A stretch of DNA of 64,000 bases from Trametes villosa (taxonomy: Eukaryota; Basidiomycota; Agaricomycetes; Polyporales; Polyporaceae), in the NCBI GenBank assembly GCA_002964805.2, contig PUDQ02000001.1:124001-188000 (forward strand), given 5' to 3'. A model generated the notes under the pieces. It did not search any database. It saw only the letters and a list, made by a program, of their open reading frames with translations, and was not told the origin of the DNA. This document shows positions 34,533 to 44,539 of this stretch, piece after piece. Positions within the stretch are counted from its first letter, which is position 1. Every line of letters begins with the position of its first letter. The position numbers were made by a program, and so were the translations under genes.

Positions 34533-37135
34533 TTACGCCGACGGCGAGTCCCGCTTCCCCAGAACGTAGGCAATCGTCTGGAACGCAGCCCAGGGGACGA
34601 ATTCTGCCAGCGTAGCCCCGCATCAGAACAACACCGAGCGTAGCAGCGAGCTGAGAGATACGCACGAGGGGTCATGTGGCCGCTGTAGTAGAACTCCACA
34701 ACTAGCGATCCGGGATGCGGGCATGCGTCAGTATCGATGCACGGAAGTGGCGAAGATGACGACTCACAGGCGAGGCCGCGCTCGATGTGCTGGTTCCCGA
34801 ACACGCCCATGTTCTCGACGTGGAAGCTCTCCGGCTCGATGGGGGTCTGGAAGCCCTGCTTCCCATGCCATGTCATGTTTCTAGGTACAATGATCGTCAG
34901 CGCGCGGATACGGAGGTGAGCACGCTCCGCGCCTCCACTTACTGGATAGCGATCCTCGTGCCCTCAGCTACGAGAATGAAGTCCTAAATACAAGGGCGGA
35001 TCAGCCGCCACCAACGTAAAGCTGACAGTCTGCTTACCGCAAGGCCATGCACGATCGCGACGCGCTTGCTCTTCTCGATGACGTTCGGGAGCACGCTCAG
35101 CGTCGATGCCACGCTCTGGTCGTTGCCCGGTCCGCCCGTGGCGGGGTTGATGTACACGGGCCCGCCGCAGTCCTCCCAGTTGATGTGCGGGGCGTGGATG
35201 GCGTCTTGTACCTGGCATGCACCGCGCATCGCATCAGCTTCTCGCCCAAATGACGAGCGCAAAAACTCCGACGCACGTCAGTCCTATCCGCCGGAGGCCG
35301 CTGTCAGCTCCTCGTCATCGCGGAGACTAGGCGTGGCACTAACCGGTTGAAGTACACGAATTGCTGCGTCGCGCGGGGGAAGCCGAGCACGCTCCCTGGG
35401 CCCGGCGGCATCTCAGCAGCGTGTCAGCAGTTAACGCCCTCGGAAAGCGGACTCACAGAGGTTCGGGAACGTGTCTGTGACCCGATAGACGTCGAAGACG
35501 GGGTTGATGCTGCACCCAGCCGCTGTCATTCTCGCATGTTCCATGACACATCGACCCCACTCACATGCCGACAGCGCGTTGGATCGGACTGTGCAGCCTG
35601 CACTCCGGCTTGACGCCGACCGCACGGGTCGTCGCGTTGAACGTCGCGCCGGCGGGGAGCGGCAGCTGGCCTTTCGGCGGGTACGTCACGAATTTGTCCA
35701 GGTAGTCCGTGTAGCCGCAAGAGTCGGAGATGTTCTGCAGCTGCGCCCAGAAGGTCGAGTTGAACGGGAACACGTTCTTGTTCGCCTGTTACAGCGGCGT
35801 GAGTACAGGCGACTTCGAGGAAGATCGCTTTGAGCACGGACCTGAGCGAAGCGGAGCGCAGGAATCTCCTGCTGTACCAGACCCCAGCTGAGGGACGGGT
35901 CCGCGATCCAGATACCGTGCAGGTCGAGGTCGCGGTTGGGGTGCTCGTAGAGGTAGTTGGCGATGTATGGAACGTCTGTACGTTTGTGAGCGTTAATTAC
36001 TCTAGAGACAGAGAGCCCAACTCACAGTAACCGGCATACTGAAGATAAGCGAATCACGATGTCAGAGACGCTCGGTTAGTGGAAGTGAATGGAGACTTAC
36101 ACTTTCTCCGCTGACCCAGAAGTTGCTCCCCTTGAGTTCACCGAAGACTTCCAGGAACTGCTCGAGGAACCCGGCGACTTGCGCTGCCAGCTCGTCGTCG
36201 TTTGAGATGCTAGGTTGGCCTTGGGAGAACCCAGTCTGCCGCAAACCAATCAGCAAGCAACTACGTCGCATTCACCGGCAATGACGTACTCCGACGGGCT
36301 GTTCGACCCAGAGGACGTTCGTCAGGTTGGTCCAGCTCCAAGGGTTGCTGAAGAAGCAACGCGGTGAGCAAGATGAATCTATTTATCAGTAATGAGACGT
36401 ACGGCGTAGGCTCAGATTGGCCCCAAGACCAGGCTATCGTAAATGTGGGCATCAACTGTGCATTCCATGCCGTAGCAGCCTCGGCGACCTACAAATGGGG
36501 CCGTTTTCCTGAAGGAAGCCTTCCAGAGAAGAGCAGCCAGGGCCGCCTACGAGCGAACAGTCAGTTCAGCTAGGTGTCCCTGAGCATCAGCTTACAGGTA
36601 GCATACCGTTGGTCCAGAAGAGCAAGTCCCTCACGTTCTCGATGTTGTTGGTCGGCCAGAACCTGTTCGTTAGATCTACATCAGCGTTTGTAAGGAATTG
36701 AGTCGTAGTGCTCACTTACCAGAAGAAAAGCTTCCTGGTCTCATTCGGGTGGTTAGAGATCGGCATGAGGCCTGACCAGGACGGCCCGGCATCGAAGTTC
36801 ACTGCCAGGAAATCGACATAAGCGTACTTGCCTACGCTGTAGACGCAGCCGTACATACCGTCCGGGATCGATCTCCCGTCCACGAAGAACTCGCGTGCGC
36901 GAGGGTTCCTGAAGTTGATGAGGCTCTGGATGCCTTCGCTGTCGTCGCTGCGGGCGGTGTGCCCGCCTTCGGGAGCAACCTGCGGGCCTAAGAAGTCGCG
37001 TAGGCGGTCAAGCTGCTCACGCTGGATGGCCTCGGCGGTGTCCATGCCCTCCATGGCGCTCCCAGAGAACCTGGCGAGGCATAGCGGCGTCGCAAGCAGC
37101 AGCACAGTTCCCAGAAGTAGCTTCAGAGACAACAT
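34533..37135 (-). CDS. Secreted serine carboxypeptidase, family S10
   Basis: This is a 554-residue extracellular or vacuolar exopeptidase. Exons: 37135-36720, 36662-36607, 36546-36493, 36433-36403, 36347-36290, 36235-36101, 36038-36026, 35975-35842, 35785-35565, 35509-35457, 35395-35344, 35283-35277, 35211-35038, 34983-34943, 34880-34768, 34701-34666, 34603-34533. Signal peptide MLSLKLLLGTVLLLATPLCL. NGGPGCSSLEGFLQENGP forms the oxyanion region, WTNLTNVLWVEQPVG follows, and the triad is S250 (GESYAG), D469 (GLADFIL) and H528 (SGHMTPQF). NMTW and other NxT/S sites suggest glycosylation. The 17 exons include a 13-nt exon immediately after the catalytic serine and a 7-nt exon (G ACT GAC) that restores FNRTDVQDAIHAP. 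A TATA-like box lies 58 bases upstream of the ATG. All catalytic residues are intact. Confidence 0.94.
35277..35283 (-). other. 7-nt micro-exon of the carboxypeptidase gene
   Basis: GACTGAC lies between ggatag and gtgcgt. It completes an Arg codon and adds Thr-Asp, giving the conserved FNRTDVQDAIHAP; without it the downstream exon is out of frame. The flanking introns are 60 and 65 nt. Confidence 0.85.
36026..36038 (-). other. 13-nt micro-exon next to the catalytic serine
   Basis: TATGCCGGTTACT encodes Tyr-Ala-Gly-Tyr plus one base, directly after the exon that ends in Gly-Glu-Ser. Flanks are ttcag and gtgagt. Confidence 0.88.
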
Positions 37136-38308
37136 CGTGGTGAACGCTGCTGTCGAGGGTTAAGCACTGGAGAGCCGCTCCCTCTTGAGCCGCTTTTTAT
37201 GCTCGCCAGACCTCCTGGACGTGACCTTGACGGGGTTCCGCTCTGTCGACGCGGATGCCGAGAGCCTCATACGGACTTGCAAAATTGACGATCACGAGGA
37301 AGACCGCAGATAACGGCGAATTGCCATTGCGCGAGTACCTACGGCACGGACGAGGCCCAGCGAGCCATGGCGCAAGTGGGCTTCCCGCCTACGATGACGG
37401 CACGCCATGGCGTGCGTGCATATACTGCCCCCGCCCATCTCCATATCGGTGAGCCATTATCTGCAGCGGTCCGCCCGTTCTTGCTCACCTGGCCGTGAAC
37501 CATACGGCGACGAAGGCCCTCCAACGGCTTCCTTATCACATCGGCCCCATCTTGTCCCACGGCCGCATGTTGCATCCAGATGCATATGAGATGCTCTTCT
37601 GCGCTGATTCTTCTGCGGAGTAAGAGTGCGGAATGAGGACCCTCGCCGCCGGCTCGTGACCGCTTCCGTGAAGCGCGATGAGTCACTGTATTCAGTACGC
37701 TCGTAAGTGCTCCGCCGTTCTGTAGCAAGAAGTGACGATGGAAGTAATGAGAGTTTGGCCCGCTGCCCAGTCCGTACCGGAGCGGAACACAGAGAAGCAG
37801 GATGCCTTCAGCGAGATGCAGAGGAGCACGGAGGGAAGTGAGAACAACTAACTTCTTACTTCCTGCTTCTCGAATGTAGCTTGCCGGACGTGCCGCCTTC
37901 GGCCGCGATGCTAAAGGCCAGCTCGAAACAAAAATGCCCTTACTCCATAGCCAGACATTCAATACTGACGGACTGAAATGCGTCTACTACGATGTCAGTC
38001 CAGCGACGTCTCCAACGTGTCCCGGGACTCACAAGTGTAGGAGCGACACACAGGCTCAAGCCGGAAGCCGGTTGATCAGGCGTGGAACATCGTCTCACCG
38101 ACATTGGGTACACGATCGATGTGGATGTTGCTATTGGTACACAAAAGGCAGACATGCGAGAGCGATGCAGGATAACGACTAGTGACACAACGCGAATGGC
38201 TCAGATTCGGTTCCGCTTTCGCTGCTGTCGCAATGACGCGTCTGACGTTGAAGGCCTGCTACGCCGTGAACATCAGCATGGTCATGCTGAAACGATTATT
38301 CAAAGCAC
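37136..38308. other. Spacer between carboxypeptidase and COP9 subunit genes
   Basis: 1.17 kb head-to-tail spacer. The left part carries the carboxypeptidase promoter. A 207-codon minus-strand frame at 37339-37962 has no family resemblance and is not accepted as a gene. Confidence 0.45.
37193..37201 (-). promoter_or_regulatory. TATA-like box of the carboxypeptidase gene
   Basis: Read on the minus strand, cataaaaag lies 58 bases before the ATG at 37135. Short leader implied. Confidence 0.5.
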
Positions 38309-39396
38309 TCACTTGCGACCTTTGCCTTTCGAACCCTCCGCGGGCTCCTCGTCGATGTCCATGCTATTCTCGTCCCCGTTGTCCTTGGTCCTCTCGCGTT
38401 CCCTCTGCTGCTGTCGCTCTTGCTCGCGCTGCAGCTCTGCCTTCCCGGCTGCAGTAATGCCTGTCTTCCCAGTGAAGACGTGCGTCTTGTTTGCGTTTCG
38501 CGCCTCCTTCTGCTTGTCCACGACCTCCTTGAGAGTCGCCTGGTAGCCCCTGTCGTAGTCCTCCTTCACGGTCTTCGCTACAACAGTGCGGCTGGAAAGC
38601 TCGGTCAACTTGTTGTCCAAGGTGGCAAGTACGGCGGCCGTGGTGGACGCCCTACATTCAGTTGTCAGCTCAGTGTACCCCAATGGGAATACCAATGGAC
38701 TCACCAGTTCTGGAGCGACACCAGCAATTGCTCGAGCTTCCCAGGCTCCAGATCCCGACCCATGGTGTACTCAATCTCGAACTGCCCCTCCTTCTGATCG
38801 AGCTTGCCGCGCACGATGTCCAGATAGATAGCGTCGATGATCAAGTCTTCCAGGTCACGAACGGTGGGCATGTCAAGGACGCGAAGGAGTTCATTGTAGG
38901 GGAGAATCTGCGTAGCGTGTGAGCACACAGGAGAAGCGCGCTCAGGGAAGGGGACGTACGCGGCTGTCCTGCGCCAGAGAGACGAGGGTGAGCTGCTTCA
39001 GCTTGATCGTCTGAGCTTCGTTAAGAGGAGGAAGGGAATCTTTGTGCTCTGCTCGGAGTATCAGAGAGCACGTTCACGCCACGGGGAGATTAGTCCTCAC
39101 GAATGTAGTCCGTGTAGGTCCTGTATGCGAACAGCTGAAGCAGCGAGAAGAACCGCGAGTGTTGCTCGTGCCCAGCCAGCTACACCACAGGATCATATGT
39201 CAAGGGTCATGGCCTAGAATGCCCCATTCGTGCGTACCTCCTGGATGTTCGGAAGTTCCAGTAGCTCCCCGAAGACGAACACCCCAGGTGCGGAAGTGGC
39301 GTCCTGGATGAGCTTTGCTGCAGCCGCACCCTTTGCAGCCTTCGACATCAAGAGGAAAGGCTCCAGCTTCGCGACATGTTGTGTTCCAATCTCCAT
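38309..39396 (-). CDS. CSN7: COP9 signalosome subunit 7 (PCI domain)
   Basis: This is a 290-residue structural subunit of the COP9 signalosome, which removes Nedd8 from cullins. Exons: 39396-39238, 39179-39101, 39048-38960, 38907-38705, 38651-38309. An N-terminal helical repeat ([20 protein letters not shown], then [14 protein letters not shown] and [14 protein letters not shown]) leads into a PCI/winged-helix domain ([40 protein letters not shown]). A C-terminal coiled coil rich in Arg, Glu and Gln follows, ending KGKGRK. This order matches Csn7a. The last codons overlap a donor-like gtgagt, but the only nearby acceptor would create a 26-nt intron, so the TGA at 38309-38311 is taken as the end. 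Placed next to APC11 and a cullin-like gene in the wider window, though probably by chance. Confidence 0.88.
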
Positions 39397-39821
39397 CCTG
39401 GACAAGCAGAAGTGAACAGATGAGTTATCTCGGGTACAGAGCCTAAGTTGGTGGCACGAGTGGTAGCCTGAGGGTGTTGGCGCTTGTGGCAACAGGACGC
39501 AGTTGTTTGGCTGTGTTAGGATCGGAAGCTCTTGGCAAGCTCGCATCAAAACAGAACTCATCCTATGCAACTACAGCATAACCGCCGGCTCCCAGTTTAT
39601 GCGGTGGGATATTCGGACAGCTTGGATCGTTTACCATAGAGGGGCGCGAGAACCTGGGAGAATTCAGATACCAGTACGTCCCGTAAAAACCATCCTGATA
39701 CAAATCTAGGTATATCTAAATACATGGGATCCATCCGCATTCCGGGGAACCATTATAACTGGGTATAAGTTATTAGCAGGTATGCGATAGGTCAAAGCAA
39801 ATATCATGTCTATGCAAAACG
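39397..39821. other. Spacer between the potassium transporter 3' end and CSN7 promoter
   Basis: 425 bases, AT-richer than average around 39680-39800, which suits polyadenylation of the transporter transcript. No gene seen. Confidence 0.5.
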
Positions 39822-42800
39822 TCAAACTTGTGCGCTCTTGTCTTTCTCTGAAAGGTCTACGACTTGGGGCTGTTCTACAGGCTGGTCGGCTTGGTTTGCG
39901 GGTTTATTTGGCTTAAGGTCTTCCGGCAGGAGAACTGGCGAAACGCAAATGTGAGCCATTCTTCAGCATACAGGCAGCTCGTAGACTTACTGGCTCGGTC
40001 GATGGCGACGGGCAACCCACGGTGCCGCCCACGGACCATGATGATGATCACGACGATCTTGGAGACTGGACCAAAGGAGCCGGAGAACCCGAAGTTCTCA
40101 GTCGGAATGCCCAGGGTCAAGCCAATGCCACCAAAGGCAGACACCAGCTCGAACACTTTACCCCACCAGTCATGATCAGACCTGCCAATCCGGGAACGAA
40201 CAAACACTCGCAGCGCACCTATCCGGAAGACGTTGAACCAAGGGGCGTTCGCGTCGTCCATGATCTTCGAGCGCTCGATGATGCATATCGCAAAGATCGC
40301 GATGACGAGCCACCAGATGTCGAACGCGAGCTGCCGTCGCAAGTGCCAGCCGAAGTACTTGCCGATCCGTTCGCGACGCGGCTGCTTCTCGTCGAGGTCC
40401 GGCTCCTCGTCTTCATCCTCCGGCGCAGCTTCAAAGACGCCGAGACTCTTCTCCTCGTACCTGATCACGCAAAGTTGTCAGTACGTGCATATGATTGGGG
40501 TCTTGTAGTACGTACACGTTGGTAGAGCGGATACTCAGTGCAACCTGCTCAGCGTTCAGTCTCGTCAGATTCTCCGAGAGTTCATCATACACACGTACTG
40601 GATAGATGGCGATGTACATCATGATGATGCATAGAAACCTGTGAGCAATGTTAGTGCACCTCAGGCTGAGTAGAGCAAGGGCAGGGCGTACTGAAAGGAA
40701 GGCGCCAATGCAGAGATGGAGACGATCGGGAAACCAGAGGCCCGGACAGCGAACGACTGGAACAGTCCGGCGACCACTCTCGTTCCGGGGGAGAGAGACT
40801 CTGTGACATCCAACCCGATGTCTAGCACGATGAAGCACACCAACTCAGCGATGCTGGCGGGGAAGGGCTTGAGTTAGATAACCTCGGGTAGTACTGAGCG
40901 CAAGGGCGTACGTGAAGAATACCAGCGTTGCGACAAGGTACCAGGTAACGTGGGACGGGAAGAGGTAGAGGAAGCACCTATAACAGTCTTAGTATCAGGC
41001 GCTCCCCGACACGGCAGCATGCATTACTCACCGACGAGGATGGTCAAGTAGAAAGTCGAGCGCAAGATCCTTAGGCGAACCCGTTTTGACGAATTTCGTA
41101 TACAGCCAGCTGAGCAGGACGTTAAGTTTGCCTCTTTGATTTGATGACATGCGATACTCACATCACAAAGCGTAGGCTTAAAAGGGCATACAGGTCAGTA
41201 CCATACCATCGACGAGAACGCTGTATCCGACTAACAATATTGGCAAGCCATGGTTACCGGCGAGGATGACGAACAGTAGGGCGACTGCATGCGTACAGTC
41301 AGCCTATGCTATGTGCACCTAGCTAAAAGTCGTAAACTCACATATCATCAAGTACGCCCGTTGGAAGGGTACCATGCCCCTGCGGCTGCGGGTTAGACAT
41401 ACACAGGTTGTATCAAGCATAACACTTACTGATCGACCAAGCTCATCCCGCCTCCGGTATAGGCCCCGACGATCTGACTGTTTAGAATGTTCGAAGGGGT
41501 TACTTATGGTGCAGTCGTGCACGTGCGACTTACAACGCTGTAAACCTGAGCGTCGATCGTTAGCTTCACCTACGCCGCATGGAAGCCGATAGTACACACC
41601 ATGACTTATTGACAAGCCGAGGCTGAGCAGCGAAGACGCTGTCATAGCTGTGGCTTGTGGACAACCAAGGGGCGATTAGGATGAAGGAGACCATTTGCGT
41701 CCCGAGGAAGTACTGCCTCCAGGTAAGGACCTGCATACGAGTTCCCTATCGCCCTGCCCCGACTCACCAGTATGACAATGTAGCTCAAGAGCCGCAGCGC
41801 GCGGTACCTGCGCATAACACCCACTATCAGCGACTGGCAAACGAAACGCACTACAACGCAGCACCCACTCAATTCCACCGAGCTCCTCCAGCTGGTCATC
41901 GTCCAACTCCTCCGTATGGAAGTCGCCGTTGCGCCCGATCACCAGACCCTTCAACCCGTCGCCCAGCCACTTCATCTCTTTAGAAGCCGAGCTCGTCCGT
42001 ACGGTCAAGTCTGTAAAACGTCTATACAGCCTCGGGGAATACCACTTGAGGAACCGTCTGGACAGCTCTACCGGCCCAGGGAAACCGCCGAGGCCTTGAT
42101 CCTTGTTACGCTGTCCCAGCTCAGCATGGCCCGGCACTAGCTCCTCCTTCGGTGGGACGATGATAGTCCGGCGTCGGGGGACGGGTACACCTATGGGCTA
42201 CACGTCAGTGGCAGATACCTTGATAGACGGGGCAAACTCTACCAACCTGGACGACGTCTGATAGTCCCCACATCACCGATAGTCTGCATATACTGCGGGT
42301 ATTGGAACTGCACACGACCGCTCGCCAAGGACGTCGGCGACCGTGGCAGCGGCATCGCCCCCGAGCGCGGAGATGACGTGAACGACTGCGCGTCCGCGAT
42401 AATCCCGCGCTCGCCCTCCTCGCTATGGAACATCGTGGGCTCCTCTGAGGGCGACGCACGCAGCGGGGATTCGATCTGGATGCCGATGTGCGAGCTGGAG
42501 TCGCTCCAGGGCCCGGTTGAGGGTACAAGGACGGGTCCTTTCTGCCCTTCTCCATCCTGGCCATCTTCAGCGGAGTTGTTTGCCGTCCCCAATGCAATAC
42601 CGAGCCCTAGCCCAGTTGTGGCGCCGCCAGCAAGGGCAGCCCCGATCCCGTCTGACGCCTGGATGGCATGGCTGCCGTGGTGTGCGCGCTTCTCTACGCC
42701 CTCCTCGGGGTGCCATAAGGGGACGGAACGGCTCATGCCGGTTACGATCTTCGTCACGCGGCTGCGCATGTTTTCGGACATGCTCTTCTCGCGTTGTCTT

Positions 42801-43507
42801 TTGATGATGTGCTGCCGGAAGTAGCGCAGGCGGACGAGGACCATGATCCACGCCACGATAGTCTATGACGTTGTTGAGTGCCCTGAACATGCACGGCGAA
42901 GGAGAGGGTGCTCACTATGTCGCCCATGACCATGAGGACAAACAGGATGACCTGCTGAAAGACCGTGAGGGTGCTCAGGTTGACGGTGGCCAACCCGGTC
43001 ACGGTCAGCGCCGAGTAGCATAGGAACACCGAGTCGATAAAACCTGGCGAAGAGGAAGGTCAATATCTTGGTCACACGATCTGGTCAAGGACTCAAGGCA
43101 TCCCCGCAGGAGGCTTGGCGTAGCATGGAGGAAGCCGTCTTGAGGTGCGACAGCCATAACCGCCTCCACCGTCAGACCCGGCGTGATCTACCAACCACAA
43201 TGTGACAGCACTCTAAACCACAGCGGTGCAGGCCTTGGCATGCGCACACAACCCTAGCGTCAAGGTCACTACTCCCCCCGGGGCCCTTCAACCCGCTCCC
43301 CGTATCATCCTTCTTTATCGGCGTGAAGAAACTTGAGGGGGAAGACTCACGTATGTGGAACTCGCCATTCGCGCCGTAGAATATACCGGCAGCGATCAGG
43401 GGCACGAAGGTGAAATACAGGAGGTGCAGGCGGAAGAAGTTGGCCTCCTCCTCAATCCATTGGCGAACGTGATCATAGGCGTCCCAGAACCTGTCGACTA
43501 TGGCCAT
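39822..43507 (-). CDS. TRK1: High-affinity potassium transporter, Trk family
   Basis: This is an 810-residue plasma-membrane K+ uptake protein in 19 exons: 43507-43351, 43043-42916, 42862-42247, 42190-41869, 41807-41768, 41712-41600, 41545-41534, 41477-41430, 41379-41342, 41284-41236, 41176-41162, 41109-41032, 40977-40912, 40853-40692, 40638-40599, 40544-40516, 40460-40219, 40155-39991, 39934-39822. The first pore unit is SALTVTGLATVNLS. A cytoplasmic loop of about 300 residues follows, holding the TDLTVRTSSASKEMK segment and ELGGIEYRALRLLSY. Later pore units include AYTGGGMSLVDQ, FQSFAVRASGFPIVSI and FELVSAFGGIGLTLG. IRSTNVYEEKSLGVF and GRHRGLPVAIDRAILLPE close the protein. Exons of 12 nt (41534-41545) and 15 nt (41162-41176) are needed for continuity. 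Intron 1 is 307 nt, far above the usual 50-65. Confidence 0.95.
41162..41176 (-). other. 15-nt micro-exon of the Trk gene
   Basis: CCTACGCTTTGTGAT between ttttaag and gtgagt gives the Leu-Arg-Phe-Val segment of the LRFVIWLYTK helix. Confidence 0.82.
41534..41545 (-). other. 12-nt micro-exon of the Trk gene
   Basis: GTTTACAGCGTT between gctcag and gtaagt links ..NKSW to FTAFQIVGAYTGGG. Its length is a multiple of three but both borders split codons. Confidence 0.8.
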
Positions 43508-44539
43508 CCGATGACAGCCTGCGGAGGGCTTCTAAGCACAGTGAGAAGGGCGGAAAAGCGAGGGGGTGGTCGGAGGCAGGCACTGCGCGGGCTGCACGCC
43601 TTGAAGAAGAGTAGGACCACACGTGGAGAGGATATGTAAAGCCGGGGGCAGGGCCTACCCCGGGGCGAAGCGTCAAGGCGGTAACGAGGCTCGCGGGCTC
43701 CATCTGGCATGCGAAAGCCCTGTGCAGCGGCGCTTGTACCCCACGGGCCCACGCCGCATCTAGCTTAAGACATCAAATCATATCGCAGAAAAGCATATCC
43801 GTGATAGTCCGGAGGGCGGCACTAGAGCTATGGGCGCATCGCGGAAGCAATTTAGACTGAGTGTCCGAGCATATATCTGAGTAAAGCACCCAAAGAGCAC
43901 CCATAGTTGCGGTCGTTAGCGTCAGAGTCCCAAGGTGATGATGTCGGTGGACATTGTCGCCGGACGCCGAGGTCAGCACAAACACCTGCCCTGAACGTCC
44001 GGGGGCCGAACTAACGGTGATACATATAATCAAGTTGCACTGTTCATGTGGCGGTGGGGGCATCCAGCCTCCCAGCAGCGGTACCAGATGCTACCTACGC
44101 CGCTGGGCAGCATGTACTTCCTCGAGGTTTCAAGTGCGCTCCAAGAGCTTGCGAGAATGAGGCGCCGCGGGAGCGGGAGACGCGTTCCTGGAACCCACGT
44201 GACCGTGTGCTACCTCCGGCCCGGCGGTGCGAGCGTGTCGAGCAGCGCGCTAAACTCGGACCACGTCCTCGTCAACGATCCGACACAGTCCCCTTCCCTC
44301 CCCTCTCCAGCTGAACGACACCGGCGACAAGGCGCTCTCTACTACTCTGTGCGCATCAGCTCTAAGCTGCTTTATCTGCTGCTGCTGTCTCCTCAACGTT
44401 GGCTTTTGGCGGTATCACTCGGACACTAGTACTACTGGCATCTTGGCTATAGTCTTCTTCCCACCCTCACCACGTCGCCGCATACCCTACCAGCCCACAG
44501 AGCACCACACAAATACTTGTGGCTCCCGGTTCACAAGCT
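43508..44539. promoter_or_regulatory. Divergent region between TRK1 and RGP1
   Basis: 1.03 kb between divergent start codons. The part before RGP1 (44290-44520) is CT-rich. No gene seen; both promoters are expected here. Confidence 0.5.

Noticed and set aside
37339..37962. Minus-strand frame of 207 codons
   Set aside because: No domain, odd composition and no initiation context; treated as spacer.
38281..38311. Donor-like gtgagt at the CSN7 stop with a downstream cag
   Set aside because: The implied intron would be only 26 nt, too short; the TGA is taken as the real stop.
41713..41767. Alternative acceptor giving a 37-nt intron in the Trk gene
   Set aside because: It adds residues that interrupt the conserved YIVILYFLGTQ helix; the later acceptor gives a normal 55-nt intron.
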